Shown piece by piece: positions 25,226 through 37,626 of a stretch of DNA of 64,000 nucleotides (positions are counted from its first letter, which is position 1; each line of letters opens with the position of its first letter). The notes beneath the pieces are model-generated. The model was not told the DNA's origin. It was given only the letters and a program-made list of their open reading frames with translations, and searched no databases. This DNA is from Rhodocyclaceae bacterium (lineage in GTDB: Bacteria; Pseudomonadota; Gammaproteobacteria; Burkholderiales; Rhodocyclaceae): contig JAUXXJ010000045.1 of assembly GCA_030681195.1 (NCBI GenBank), positions 1 through 64,000 of the forward strand, given 5' to 3'. A program made the position numbers and the translations under genes.

Positions 25226-26245
25226 ATGCCCACTTTCGCCCAGCACCTCATCGACTGGCATCGCCAGCACGGTCGCCACGATCTGCCGTGGCAAGGTACA
25301 TGCGATCCCTATCGCGTCTGGCTCTCCGAAATCATGCTGCAGCAAACGCAGGTGGGCACGGTGATTCCCTATTACGCACGCTTCCTGGCGCGCTTCCCGA
25401 CACTGGCCGATCTGGCGGGCGCGCCCGTCGAAGACGTCATGGCCCTGTGGAGCGGACTGGGTTACTACGCCCGCGCCCGCAACCTGCATCGCTGCGCCCA
25501 GGACATCGTGGCCGCACATGCCGGACACTTCCCGCGCTCGCCGGCCGAGATCGCCCGCCTGCCGGGGATCGGCCAATCGACGGCCCATGCCATTGCGGTG
25601 TTCTGTTTTGGCGCGCGCGCCGCCATTCTCGACGGCAACGTCAAGCGCCTGCTGTGTCGCTGCTTCGGCATCGCCGGTACGGGGACCAAAGTGGACCAGC
25701 GGCTCTGGCAGCAAGCAGAATCACTGCTGCCCAAGCAGCAAGTGGCCACTTACATTCAGGCACAGATGGACATGGGGGCGACGATCTGCACGCGCACGAA
25801 ACCACGCTGCACGGCCTGCCCGGTCGCCACGCTGTGCGTGGCGTTTGCCGAAAATCGCGTGGGTGAACTGCCGACGCCGAAACCACGCGGCACCCTCCCG
25901 CAACAGGCCGTGGTCTTGCTGGTGATCCGGCATGGTGAGCGCGTACTTCTGGAGCAACGTCCGCCGACGGGCATTTGGGGCGGCCTGCTGTCGTTGCCGG
26001 AGCTCCCCGAGGGAGAAGATGCCGCCAAGCATTGCGCACAACACCTGCGCCTGCCCATCGGTGCCGTCTCGCCAGCGCCGACTTTTCAGCACAGCTTTAC
26101 ACACTTCCGCCTGAGCATCCAGCCACTGATCTGTGAAACCCGGTCGAAGGGCAAACCGCCAGCGGACTACCGCTGGCTGGATCGAAAGGACTGGGCGGGG
26201 GCGGCGTTACCCACCCCCATCCGAAAAGTGCTCAATGCACTTTAG
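25226..26245 (+). CDS. mutY: A/G-specific adenine glycosylase MutY
   Basis: MutY removes adenine mispaired with 8-oxoguanine. The 339-residue protein has the catalytic Glu in SEIMLQQTQV, the helix-hairpin-helix LPGIGQSTAHAIA with catalytic Asp in ILDGNVKR, a 4Fe-4S loop (CTRTKPRCTACPVATLC) and a C-terminal NUDIX-like domain recognising 8-oxoG (FTHFRLSI). ATG 25226 gives MPTFAQHLIDWHRQHG; an in-frame ATG inside the tRNA gene is rejected. A dispersed element copy encodes VSPAPTFQ just before the FTHF motif. Confidence 0.95.
   Translation: MPTFAQHLIDWHRQHGRHDLPWQGTCDPYRVWLSEIMLQQTQVGTVIPYYARFLARFPTLADLAGAPVEDVMALWSGLGYYARARNLHRCAQDIVAAHAGHFPRSPAEIARLPGIGQSTAHAIAVFCFGARAAILDGNVKRLLCRCFGIAGTGTKVDQRLWQQAESLLPKQQVATYIQAQMDMGATICTRTKPRCTACPVATLCVAFAENRVGELPTPKPRGTLPQQAVVLLVIRHGERVLLEQRPPTGIWGGLLSLPELPEGEDAAKHCAQHLRLPIGAVSPAPTFQHSFTHFRLSIQPLICETRSKGKPPADYRWLDRKDWAGAALPTPIRKVLNAL
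26063..26086 (-). repeat. Dispersed element (GAGACGGC variant) in mutY
   Basis: On the minus strand it starts AAAAGTCGGCGCTGG and ends GAGACGGC, identical to the copy at 55229-55252. MutY reads through it as AVSPAPTF. Confidence 0.8.
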
Positions 26246-26263
26246 CGCAAGTCTTTGATGGGC

Positions 26264-27805
26264 TTAGCGCGTGCCCTTGATCAGGCGATCATGGGTGGGC
26301 TGCACCGGCCGCGCATTGTTCGGATACAGTCGCGAGAAGATGCCGATCTGCTCGGGCGACACCGGCACCGGGGTCTTGAACACCATCCACAGCACGTTTT
26401 CGGTACAAGGTGGCGTCGTCAGCGAACCCATGTAGGTGTAGTAGTCACGCTTTTCCGGCAGCAGTCGGTTGAGATCGATGAGGACGTCCGGCGGCTGTGA
26501 TTCCATGCCCACTTCCAGCGGCATGTAATTCCACAGAGTCTGGATGATCGGATGCTCCATGCCCTTTTCCATCAGCACGGCGATCACAGCTAGACGATTG
26601 TCGTAATCCTTGTGCACCAGATGGGCGACCATGTCATAGGTCTTGCCGTTAATGCGCTCTTCCGACGGACGGTGGAAGTGGAACTGCACCAGCTGATAGC
26701 TTTGGCCCATGACAGTAATCGTGCTGCCCTCACCGACCTCGACCTGCACGGTATGGCCATTGTCGATGATGCGGAATTCAGTCAGCTTGTAATCAAACTT
26801 GATCGACTCCAGATCGACCTTGATGCCGCCGCGAATATCGATCGGCGACTGGCGCTTGCCCGTACCGCACAATGAATAGCCCGGCTTGATTTTCGACCAG
26901 TTTTCCGGAGCACCCAGGCCGGCATATCCCCAATGCACATGCGAATAATCCGGGGGCGGCGGGGGCGGTGGCTCGGTTTTTTTCTTCGGCGTCGCCTTGC
27001 GCGGGCCGGAAGTGGCCAGCATCAACTCGCGTTCCTGGCGGCTTAGCTCCTGCACGGGTGGAGGTGCCTTGGTGCTCACCACTGCGGCGGGATAGGCTGC
27101 GGCCGGCGGCTTGGCAGCGGCCGGGGCAGGTGCCGTGGTTGCTGCGGGTGCCGCAGGTGCAGTCGCCCCGGCATACGGATCGACGGCCTTGGATTTGTCA
27201 ATCAGCGGCATGTCAAACATGCGCGGCTTCGCGCCCCCTGTCTCGGCAACAGGCGCAGGGGCATCGGCCACCTTCGTGCTGCGCGCCGGTGCCAGATCGC
27301 CGGCACTGACCATTTCGGCATGCATGGCACGCGGGCGTTCGGCAACCGCTGCAGCCGCACGTGTGGCGGTCTGCTGCATTTCACCCACCGTACGCGGCTT
27401 GCAGGCTTCCTGCAGCAGGCGCGCATCCAGACTATCCGGCTGGACGGCAAGATGCGGGCCCTTGACCTTTTCCGTCTTGACCGCGCGGCCATCCAGCCAA
27501 TAGGTGCGCTGCTGGGTAGAAAAACTGCCCTGCGCGCAATCGTAGTGGTTGAGCGCCTGCACGGCGGTGTAGCGCACCTGGTTTTCAAAATCGAGCAGCG
27601 GGTGATCAAGGGACAGACGCGTCCAGGCGGACGTCTTGCCATTCTTGAGGCGGCTGATGCGGTTCTTGTCGATCTCGACCGTGCTGCCGGCACTAGTCGC
27701 CACCCCCTGCCACTGGGCGCCTGCCGGTGCGGCAAGGGCTGCAGTGGTGGCAGTTACGCATAGCCAGGCCACGGCAAATACGGACGCGGCGCTTCTGGTA
27801 AACAT
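26264..27805 (-). CDS. Secreted alpha-carbonic anhydrase with N-terminal adhesin E-like domain and Pro/Ala-rich linker
   Basis: This 513-residue protein starts with a signal peptide (cleavage near ALAAPAG). Residues about 30-135 resemble the short secreted domain seen in surface-adhesin E-like proteins (WLDGRAVKTEK at its end; weak call). A long Ala/Pro-rich linker (about 145-285, with a run of prolines) follows. Residues about 290-505 form an alpha-carbonic anhydrase: HWGYAGLGAPENW, QSPIDI, zinc ligands in VQFHFHRPSEE and MVAHLVH, and GSLTTPPCTENV. All three zinc His are present, so CO2 hydration activity is expected, in the periplasm or at the cell surface. The family enzyme alone is about 230-250 residues. 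Confidence 0.9.
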   Translation of the reverse strand: MFTRSAASVFAVAWLCVTATTAALAAPAGAQWQGVATSAGSTVEIDKNRISRLKNGKTSAWTRLSLDHPLLDFENQVRYTAVQALNHYDCAQGSFSTQQRTYWLDGRAVKTEKVKGPHLAVQPDSLDARLLQEACKPRTVGEMQQTATRAAAAVAERPRAMHAEMVSAGDLAPARSTKVADAPAPVAETGGAKPRMFDMPLIDKSKAVDPYAGATAPAAPAATTAPAPAAAKPPAAAYPAAVVSTKAPPPVQELSRQERELMLATSGPRKATPKKKTEPPPPPPPDYSHVHWGYAGLGAPENWSKIKPGYSLCGTGKRQSPIDIRGGIKVDLESIKFDYKLTEFRIIDNGHTVQVEVGEGSTITVMGQSYQLVQFHFHRPSEERINGKTYDMVAHLVHKDYDNRLAVIAVLMEKGMEHPIIQTLWNYMPLEVGMESQPPDVLIDLNRLLPEKRDYYTYMGSLTTPPCTENVLWMVFKTPVPVSPEQIGIFSRLYPNNARPVQPTHDRLIKGTR

Positions 27806-31103
<3,298 letters not shown>

Positions 31104-31115
<12 letters not shown>

Positions 31116-32399
31116 TAGCCCGAAACCAGCGTGATTGATGGCGAGCGGGTCGTAAGCAGACTTGATATCAACAAACACTCCACCCGGCTTCAACTTGCAG
31201 GTCAGTTCGCTCAGTTCCATTTCAACGTAACGGCGGTGTGAGACGGCCGCTACCACTGCATCGGCCGGTTCGAGTTGTTCCCATGGCGTCAGCTTGAGCC
31301 CGTATTCGTGCTGCGCTTCCTCTGCATCCGCAAGCGGGTCGTGTATGCAAACTTCGCAGCCATAGTCCATCAACTCGCGCACAAGATCGGCCACTTTTGA
31401 GTTGCGCAAATCCGGGCAGTTTTCCTTGAAGGTCAGTCCCAACACGATAATCTTGGCGCCCTTTATGCAACTTCCGGCATTGATCATCTGCTTGACAGTT
31501 TGCTGGGCAATAAAGGCAGCCATGCCGTCATTGATCCTGCGCCCAGCAAGAATGACCTGCGGGTGATAGCCGAGCATCTCGGCCTTATGGGTTAGATAGT
31601 AAGGATCGACACCAATACAGTGCCCGCCAACCAAGCCGGGACGAAATGGCAGAAAGTTCCATTTGGTACCCGCAGCCTCCAGTACCTCGATGGTATCGAT
31701 GCCAATCTTGTCGAAGATGATAGCCAGTTCGTTCATCAGCGCAATGTTGAGATCACGCTGGGTGTTCTCGATGACCTTGGCGGCTTCCGCAACCTTGATG
31801 CTTGATGCACGGTATACGCCCGCCACAACGATTGATCCGTACAGGGCAGCCACCTTCTCCAGCGTTGCCAGGCTATCACCAGAGACAACCTTGGTAATTT
31901 TCGTGAGCGTATGCTCCTTGTCGCCTGGATTGATGCGCTCCGGGCTGTAGCCGACGTGGAAGTCGGCCTTCCATACGAGGCCAGAGTGTTTTTCCAGGAG
32001 CGGGATACAAATTTCTTCGGTGGCGCCGGGATAAACGGTGGATTCGTAAATGACGACGGCACCGCACTGCATGTGGCACCCGACGGTTTCGCTGGACGCA
32101 ATCAGCGGCCCGAAATCCGGCTGATGGGCCACATCGACCGGGGTAGGCACCGTCACGACGATAAAGTCGGCGCAGGCGAGACGGCCCGGATCGGTGGTGC
32201 ATTCAAGGAGAGTGGCCGCCTCGAGATCATCGGAGGACACTTCGCTGGTCGGGTCCGAAAACGCCCGATAAGCCGCTACCTTCTCTGCAGACAGGTCATA
32301 GCCGATGGTTCTGAACCGCTTGCCGAATTCGACGGCCAGAGGCAGACCAACGTAGCCAAGGCCAACGACAGCGATGATGGGGTCAATCGGCAGCGTCAA
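31104..32399 (-). CDS. Nucleotide sugar dehydrogenase, TviB/WbpA-like
   Basis: This 431-residue UDP-sugar 6-dehydrogenase has a Rossmann motif GLGYVGLPLAVEFGKRF, TVPTPVD, the PERINPGD segment, the catalytic Cys in GLVGGHCIGVDPYYL and the C-terminal KIIVLGLTFKENCPDLRNSK. This subfamily (TviB, WbpA) oxidises UDP-N-acetylhexosamines to uronic acids, in contrast to the Ugd type encoded two genes upstream. TTG 32399 is used as start (AAGG just upstream, one base after the preceding stop). A variant dispersed element lies at 32163-32185. Confidence 0.85.
32163..32185 (+). repeat. Possible dispersed element variant in tviB-like gene
   Basis: AAAGTCGGCGCAGGCGAGAC followed by GGC differs from the GAGACGGC variant by one internal base and the first A. 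The encoded residues (ACADFIVV) fit the enzyme family normally, so this may be convergence. Confidence 0.4.
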
Positions 32400-32400
32400 A

Positions 32401-33408
32401 TCAAACCTTGAAATAGTCGCAATACCAGGCGACAAAGTTGGCAACGCCCTTTTCGACTGGGGTGGCCGGTTTGTAGTGGAATTGTTCGACCAAGTCGGTG
32501 ACATCAGCATAGGTATCCGGCACGTCACCCGGTTGCAGGGGCAGCATTTCCATTTCTGCTTTTTGGCCAAGGGCTTTTTCCAGCGCGGCGATGTAGTCCA
32601 TCAGCTCTACCGGGTTATTGTTGCCGATATTGAATACCCGCCAAGGCGCCTTGCTACTCGCCGCATCCGGGTCCGCGCCGCTCCAAACAGGGTTCGGCTG
32701 GGCAGGTTTGTCGAGCACGCGGATCACGCCTTCGACAATGTCATCGATGTAGGTGAAATCACGCCGATGTTTGCCATAGTTGAAGACCGGGATCTTCTCC
32801 CCTGCCAGGATGGCCTTGGTGAATTTGAAGAGGGCCATGTCGGGTCGCCCCCATGGGCCATAAACCGTAAAGAAGCGCAGGCCCGTCGTCGGCAGGTTGT
32901 AGAGATGGCTGTAGGTGTGGGCCATCAGTTCGTTGCTCTTCTTGCTGGCGGCATACAGCGAGAGTGGATGATCAACGTTGTGATGCACCGAAAAAGGCAT
33001 GGTGGTGTTGGCACCATAGACGCTGGAGCTACTGGCATAGACAAGATGCTCGATACCGTTATGCCGACAGCCTTCCAGAATGTGGGCAAAGCCGACGATG
33101 TTGCTGTCGATGTAGGCGAGCGGATTTTCGATGGAGTAGCGCACCCCGGCCTGGGCGGCGAGATTGACGACGCGTTGCGGCTGGTGGGTGGTGAAGGCTT
33201 CTTCTATCGCCTTGCGGTCGGCCAGATCAATACGCAGATGCGTGTAGTTCGGGTGACTTGCGTGCCGGGCCAGGCGCGCTTCCTTGATGGCCGGGTCGTA
33301 GTAGTCGTTATGGTTGTCGATGCCGATAACGGTATCGCCGCGATCAAGCAGGCGCAGCGCCAGGTTCGAACCGATAAAGCCCGCTGCGCCAGTAATCAGA
33401 ACTCGCAT
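32401..33408 (-). CDS. UDP-glucuronate 4-epimerase-like protein (CapI family)
   Basis: This 335-residue extended SDR has the NAD motif [15 protein letters not shown], the substrate-typical [17 protein letters not shown] of CapI/LpsL proteins, and the catalytic Tyr/Lys in [19 protein letters not shown] (YAASK). It likely interconverts UDP-glucuronate and UDP-galacturonate. Ugd, which makes UDP-glucuronate, lies directly upstream with a one-base overlap. A substrate of the TviB-like enzyme is an alternative. Confidence 0.85.
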   Translation of the reverse strand: MRVLITGAAGFIGSNLALRLLDRGDTVIGIDNHNDYYDPAIKEARLARHASHPNYTHLRIDLADRKAIEEAFTTHQPQRVVNLAAQAGVRYSIENPLAYIDSNIVGFAHILEGCRHNGIEHLVYASSSSVYGANTTMPFSVHHNVDHPLSLYAASKKSNELMAHTYSHLYNLPTTGLRFFTVYGPWGRPDMALFKFTKAILAGEKIPVFNYGKHRRDFTYIDDIVEGVIRVLDKPAQPNPVWSGADPDAASSKAPWRVFNIGNNNPVELMDYIAALEKALGQKAEMEMLPLQPGDVPDTYADVTDLVEQFHYKPATPVEKGVANFVAWYCDYFKV

Positions 33409-34574
33409 TAATCGCTCCCAAAGAGATCGCGGGTAAAGACTTTTGCCTCAACATCGGCCAGCGCTGGCGTGCGGCGATTGGCGATGATGACATCGGATTC
33501 GCGCTTGAAGGCTTCCAGATCAGCAACGACCGGCGAATTGTAGAAGTTGGCCTCTTTCAACGCCGGCTCATAAACAATCACCTTGATGCCCTTGGCCTTG
33601 ATGCGTTTCATGATGCCCTGGATGCTCGATGCACGGAAGTTGTCGGAACCAGCCTTCATGATCAGGCGATAAACACCAACCACCTTCGGCTGCCGGTGGA
33701 TGATCTCATCCGCGATGAAATCCTTGCGCGTGGTATTGGAATCGACGATGGCATGAATCAGGTTTTGCGGTACATCCCGGTAGTTGGCGAGGAGTTGTTT
33801 GGTGTCTTTGGGCAGGCAGTAGCCGCCGTAACCGAAGCTGGGGTTGTTGTAGTGACTGCCGATACGCGGGTCGAGACAAACACCATCGATAATCTGACGG
33901 GTATCCAGGCCGTGTCGGGCGGCGTAGGTATCGAGTTCGTTGAAGTAAGCGACGCGCATGGCCAGGTAGGTGTTAGCGAAGAGCTTGACGGCCTCGGCCT
34001 CGGTACTGCCTGTAAATAAGGTGGGGATATCCTGTTTGACAGCGCCTTGCTTCAAGAGCTTGGCAAAGGTCTCGGCGCGAGCAGACTGCTCACCGACGAC
34101 GATGCGCGAGGGATGCAGGTTGTCGTAAAGGGCACGGCCTTCGCGCAGAAACTCCGGGGAGAAGATCAGGTTCTCGGTGCCCAGCGCTTGACGTGTCCGC
34201 ACGGTATAACCAACCGGAATGGTTGACTTGATCACCATGACTGCCTGCGGATTGATCGCCATCACATCCCGGATAACAGCTTCAATGGACTGGGTATTGA
34301 AATAGTTCGTTTCGGGGTCGTAATCGGTGGGCGTCGCGATGATGACGTAGTCGGCCCCCGCATAGGCCTCCTGCTTATCCAGTGTGGCACGGAAGTTCAA
34401 GGGCTTGTTCTTGAGGAAGTCTTCGATCTCGGCATCTTCAATCGGTGATTGCTTGCGGCCGAGCATCGCCACCTTCTCAGGCAGGATATCCAGGGCAACA
34501 ACTTCGTTATGTTGTGCAAGCAGGATGGCATTGGAAAGGCCAACATATCCTGTACCGGCAATGGCGATTTTCAT
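33408..34574 (-). CDS. ugd: UDP-glucose 6-dehydrogenase (short Ugd type)
   Basis: Ugd oxidises UDP-glucose to UDP-glucuronate. The 388-residue protein (same length as E. coli Ugd) has [19 protein letters not shown], the STIPVGYT segment, FSPEFLREG, and the catalytic Cys in [15 protein letters not shown]. It overlaps the glycosyltransferase upstream by four bases, forming a minus-strand operon: glycosyltransferase, ugd, epimerase, TviB-like dehydrogenase. Confidence 0.93.
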   Translation of the reverse strand: MKIAIAGTGYVGLSNAILLAQHNEVVALDILPEKVAMLGRKQSPIEDAEIEDFLKNKPLNFRATLDKQEAYAGADYVIIATPTDYDPETNYFNTQSIEAVIRDVMAINPQAVMVIKSTIPVGYTVRTRQALGTENLIFSPEFLREGRALYDNLHPSRIVVGEQSARAETFAKLLKQGAVKQDIPTLFTGSTEAEAVKLFANTYLAMRVAYFNELDTYAARHGLDTRQIIDGVCLDPRIGSHYNNPSFGYGGYCLPKDTKQLLANYRDVPQNLIHAIVDSNTTRKDFIADEIIHRQPKVVGVYRLIMKAGSDNFRASSIQGIMKRIKAKGIKVIVYEPALKEANFYNSPVVADLEAFKRESDVIIANRRTPALADVEAKVFTRDLFGSD

Positions 34575-35368
34575 TTTTTATCCGTTGAACTGATTTGGTA
34601 AGCGAGCATTTTTGCATGCTTGGCGAAACTGGCGTAGCAGCCGATGAGAATGTGCACCAAGCCGGGCAATCCGTCTCGAAATCCCGCCCGCAACAAATAG
34701 AACTTGATAAAGCGGATAACAGGCGAAATCAGAAGGCGAGGCGCCGAACTGCGCTTCCCATTCTTGATGGCTGCCTCAGCCGCCAGCGAGGAGTAACGAT
34801 TTTGCTTGTCCAGATAGCGTTCAAGCGACTCGGCGGAATCATGCAGCAGGTCTCCAGCCAACGTACCAACCTCGCCCGTGGCGATCACGCGTTCATGCAC
34901 GGCATCTTCAGACCAGCGGGCATGACGGCGATCGAACAGGCGCAGGCTCCAATCCGGATAGCCTTCGCCATGCCTTAAATAGCGCCCCATAAACTGATTG
35001 CGGCGAGAGAATTGGTAGCATGAAAAAGTCGGCGCAGCCTCTTCGGGCCGCTTCCGGCCTGACGGCCTCCCTGCTGACAGGACGGCTTGAATTGTGGCCG
35101 CCAGTTCGGGGGTCACTTGTTCATCGGCGTCAATGCACAGCACCCAGTCATGGCTGGCCTGCTCGACAGCGAATTGCTTCTGCGGTCCGAAGCCGCGCCA
35201 ATGGGTTTCGATGATGCGCGCACCTGCCTGGCGCGCAATCGCCAGCGTGTCATCCGTACTACCCGCGTCAACGACCAGCATCTCGTCGCAAAAGCCGAGC
35301 GAGGCCAGGCAGGCAGGCAAGCTACCGGCGGCATCGCGGGTGATCAATACAGCGGAGAGTTTGTGCAT
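34571..35368 (-). CDS. Family 2 glycosyltransferase, WaaE/KdtX-like (LPS core)
   Basis: This 265-residue GT-A enzyme has [28 protein letters not shown], the DXD-type [12 protein letters not shown], and [25 protein letters not shown] as in WaaE/KdtX core beta-glucosyltransferases. Between the DADEQ segment and [19 protein letters not shown] it has an apparently inserted stretch ([16 protein letters not shown]) whose 3' part matches the end of the dispersed element. It faces a heptosyltransferase-like gene across only 31 bases. Confidence 0.85.
   Translation of the reverse strand: MHKLSAVLITRDAAGSLPACLASLGFCDEMLVVDAGSTDDTLAIARQAGARIIETHWRGFGPQKQFAVEQASHDWVLCIDADEQVTPELAATIQAVLSAGRPSGRKRPEEAAPTFSCYQFSRRNQFMGRYLRHGEGYPDWSLRLFDRRHARWSEDAVHERVIATGEVGTLAGDLLHDSAESLERYLDKQNRYSSLAAEAAIKNGKRSSAPRLLISPVIRFIKFYLLRAGFRDGLPGLVHILIGCYASFAKHAKMLAYQISSTDKK
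35024..35037 (+). repeat. Partial dispersed element in family 2 glycosyltransferase
   Basis: AAAAGTCGGCGCAG matches the first 14 bases of the element with one mismatch; in the minus-strand gene it encodes AAPTF, the same peptide ending as in the mutY and antiporter copies. Confidence 0.4.
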
Positions 35369-35399
35369 TGGCGCATTCTAACGATAGGTGTCTGGCAAA

Positions 35400-36488
35400 A
35401 TGCGCCCCATGTCTGAAGCATTTTCACCCGCTGCCCTTCGTCACGCCCTGATCATCAAGCTGCGCCACCACGGCGATGTGCTGCTGTCCACCCCGGTCAT
35501 TGGCGCCCTCAAGGAGGCTGCGCCGCAGTGCGAGATTGATGCACTCGTCTATGACGATACCGCACCGATGCTTTCTGGCCACCCGTGCCTGTCGCAGCTA
35601 CACACCATCGGCCGTCACTGGAAGCGCCTGGGGCTTGCCGGCCAAGCCGCTGCCGAGTGGCACCTCCTGACCGCCCTGCACGCCCGCCATTACGACTTGA
35701 TCGTGCATCTCTCGGTACAGCGGCGCGGCGCCTGGCTGACGCGACTCTTGCGACCAAAGTGGTCGGTTGCCCCTGCTTACAAAGGCGCATTCTGGGCTGG
35801 AAGCTTTACACATATCTATCCTGCCCAATCGCACCCGGATCGCCACACGGTCGAGAGCAACCTTGATAGTCTGCGCACACTCGGTATTGAGCCCCGCGCC
35901 GATGGCAAGCGGGTTATCTTGATTCCAGGCCTGGATGCCGAATCCCGCATCGAGGCATTACTCAGTCAGCATGCCCTCAGTGGCAGGGACTTCATCCATC
36001 TCCACCCCGGCTCGCGCTGGCAATTCAAGTGCTGGCCCGCCGACAAGCTTGCCGCCTTGTGCGATCGACTGTGCGAGCACGGCTGGCCGATTATCCTGAC
36101 AGCTGCCCCTGACCCCAAGGAACAGGCGTTGATTGATGCCATCAAGGCGCGCGTAGGTGATTCGGCTGCATCCCTGATCGACCTATCGGGGCAACTCTCG
36201 CTCAAGCAGTTGGCTGCACTTACCGCCCGTGCCCGTTTGTTTGTCGGCGTCGACTCGGCCCCCATGCACATCGCCGCCGCTATGGGTACGCCGACCGTCG
36301 CCCTTTTCGGCCCGTCGGGCGATCGTGAGTGGGGCCCATGGCAGGTTGCCAGTCGCATCGTCACTTCAGATCATCACCCCTGTCGCCCCTGCGGCCGTGA
36401 TGGCTGCGAAGGCAGCAAGATCAGTGAATGCCTGACGACGCTGCCGATGGAGCAGGTACTGGCCGCCTGCGAGGAACTGCTCGCATGA
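35400..36488 (+). CDS. LPS heptosyltransferase family protein (GT9, WaaQ-like)
   Basis: This protein of about 362 residues has the GT9 N-terminus ALIIKLRHHGDVLLSTPVI and the C-terminal FVGVDSAPMHIAAAMGTPTVALFGPSGDREWGPW (quoted in parts: VGVDSAPMHIAAAMGTP and ALFGPSGDREW), as in heptosyltransferase III. Cys-rich RPCGRDGCEG near the end is typical of this subgroup. The start could be GTG 35388, ATG 35400 or ATG 35409. It probably adds a heptose to the inner core and overlaps the next gene by four bases. Confidence 0.85.
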   Translation: MRPMSEAFSPAALRHALIIKLRHHGDVLLSTPVIGALKEAAPQCEIDALVYDDTAPMLSGHPCLSQLHTIGRHWKRLGLAGQAAAEWHLLTALHARHYDLIVHLSVQRRGAWLTRLLRPKWSVAPAYKGAFWAGSFTHIYPAQSHPDRHTVESNLDSLRTLGIEPRADGKRVILIPGLDAESRIEALLSQHALSGRDFIHLHPGSRWQFKCWPADKLAALCDRLCEHGWPIILTAAPDPKEQALIDAIKARVGDSAASLIDLSGQLSLKQLAALTARARLFVGVDSAPMHIAAAMGTPTVALFGPSGDREWGPWQVASRIVTSDHHPCRPCGRDGCEGSKISECLTTLPMEQVLAACEELLA

Positions 36489-37603
36489 AGCTCGCCATCG
36501 TCCGGCAGCGTTACACGCCTTTTGGCGGCGCTGAACGCTTCGTCGCCGGTGCCCTCGACACCCTGCGGAGCCGGGGAGTTGACGTGGAAATCATCGCGCG
36601 CCAGTGGACCGAGGGAGATGCCGGCGTCGAATGCAATCCGTTTTATCTCGGTCGCACCTGGCGCGACCGCAGCTTCGCCCGTTGCGTACAGCGCGTAATT
36701 GCCTCCGAGCGCTACGACATCGTGCAGTCGCACGAGCGCATCCCCGGTTGCCACGTATATCGTGCCGGCGATGGCATTCATGCGACTTGGCTGGAGCTTG
36801 CCCGCAAGCCGCTTACCTGGCTATCTCCCTGGCACCGCTACACATTGGCAGCCGAGGCGGCAATGTTGCGTCATCCCAACCTGCAGGCTGTCATTTGCAA
36901 TTCGCGCATGGTACGTGACGACATCGCACGGCGATTTCCCCAAGCCGCCGAAAAGCTGCACGTCATCTACAGCGGCGTCGATCCGCAACGGTTTCACCCG
37001 GCGCTGTGCGAGGAGCACCGCAGCGCGTTGCGCAAAAAAGTCGGCGCTGGCGAGGCGGCCCCGATCATCCTCTACGTCGGCTCCGGCTTCGCGCGCAAGG
37101 GCGTCGCCACGCTGATCGAGGCCCTTGCGCGCATGGCAACATCCAACGCTGAAGTCTGGATCGTCGGTCAGGACAAGGAGGCGGCGCGTTACCGCAGGCT
37201 TGCGCAACAATTGGGCGTCGATTCTCGCATCCGTTTTTTTGGGGCGCAGACCGACGTACGTCCCTTCTATGGTGCGGCAGACATCTTCTGCCTGCCGACG
37301 CTATATGACCCCTTTCCCAATGCCGCACTCGAAGCCCTCGCTTGCGGCCTGCCCGTTGTCACGACCGCTACTTGTGGCGCGGCAGAGCTGATCGAAACAG
37401 GGCGCAATGGATGGGTCTGCCCGCCTCGCGACCCTGCCGCGCTGGCCGATGCCCTTGAGACGCTGTCTCGCCCCGGCGTATCTGAAGTCATGCGGGGATC
37501 TGCCCATGCATCGACGGCACCCTTGACACCCGTTGCCATGGCGGAGCAACTCACGGCGCTTTACGCCCGGCTGATAGAATCCACGGCTTTTCGGGCCCGC
37601 TGA
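36485..37603 (+). CDS. Family 4 glycosyltransferase, WaaG-like
   Basis: This 372-residue GT-B enzyme has an N-terminal MKLAIVRQRYTPFGGAERF typical of WaaG-type core glucosyltransferases. It has VQSHERIPGCHVYRAGDG, NSRMVRDDI, YSGVDPQRFHP and the donor-site PFPNAALEALACGLPVVTT. It starts at the ATGA overlap with the upstream gene. A dispersed element copy encodes KKVGAGEAA just before the LYVGSGFARKG motif. Confidence 0.9.
   Translation: MKLAIVRQRYTPFGGAERFVAGALDTLRSRGVDVEIIARQWTEGDAGVECNPFYLGRTWRDRSFARCVQRVIASERYDIVQSHERIPGCHVYRAGDGIHATWLELARKPLTWLSPWHRYTLAAEAAMLRHPNLQAVICNSRMVRDDIARRFPQAAEKLHVIYSGVDPQRFHPALCEEHRSALRKKVGAGEAAPIILYVGSGFARKGVATLIEALARMATSNAEVWIVGQDKEAARYRRLAQQLGVDSRIRFFGAQTDVRPFYGAADIFCLPTLYDPFPNAALEALACGLPVVTTATCGAAELIETGRNGWVCPPRDPAALADALETLSRPGVSEVMRGSAHASTAPLTPVAMAEQLTALYARLIESTAFRAR
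37036..37059 (+). repeat. Dispersed element (GAGGCGGC variant) in WaaG-like gene
   Basis: Matches the consensus for the first 17 bases (AAAAGTCGGCGCTGGCG) and then reads AGGCGGC, two differences. It is translated as KVGAGEAA, the same frame as the copy at 55229. Confidence 0.75.
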
Positions 37604-37626
37604 AGTCCAGCGCGAAATCCAGCGTG

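Noticed and set aside
26935..26980. Proline-coding run in the carbonic anhydrase gene as a regulatory repeat
   Set aside because: It is a simple codon run for a proline-rich linker within an intact frame.
32163..32185. Treating the tviB-like element match as a certain insertion
   Set aside because: The encoded ACADFIVVTVP segment fits the enzyme family without any insertion, so similarity may be coincidental; kept only as a low-confidence repeat.
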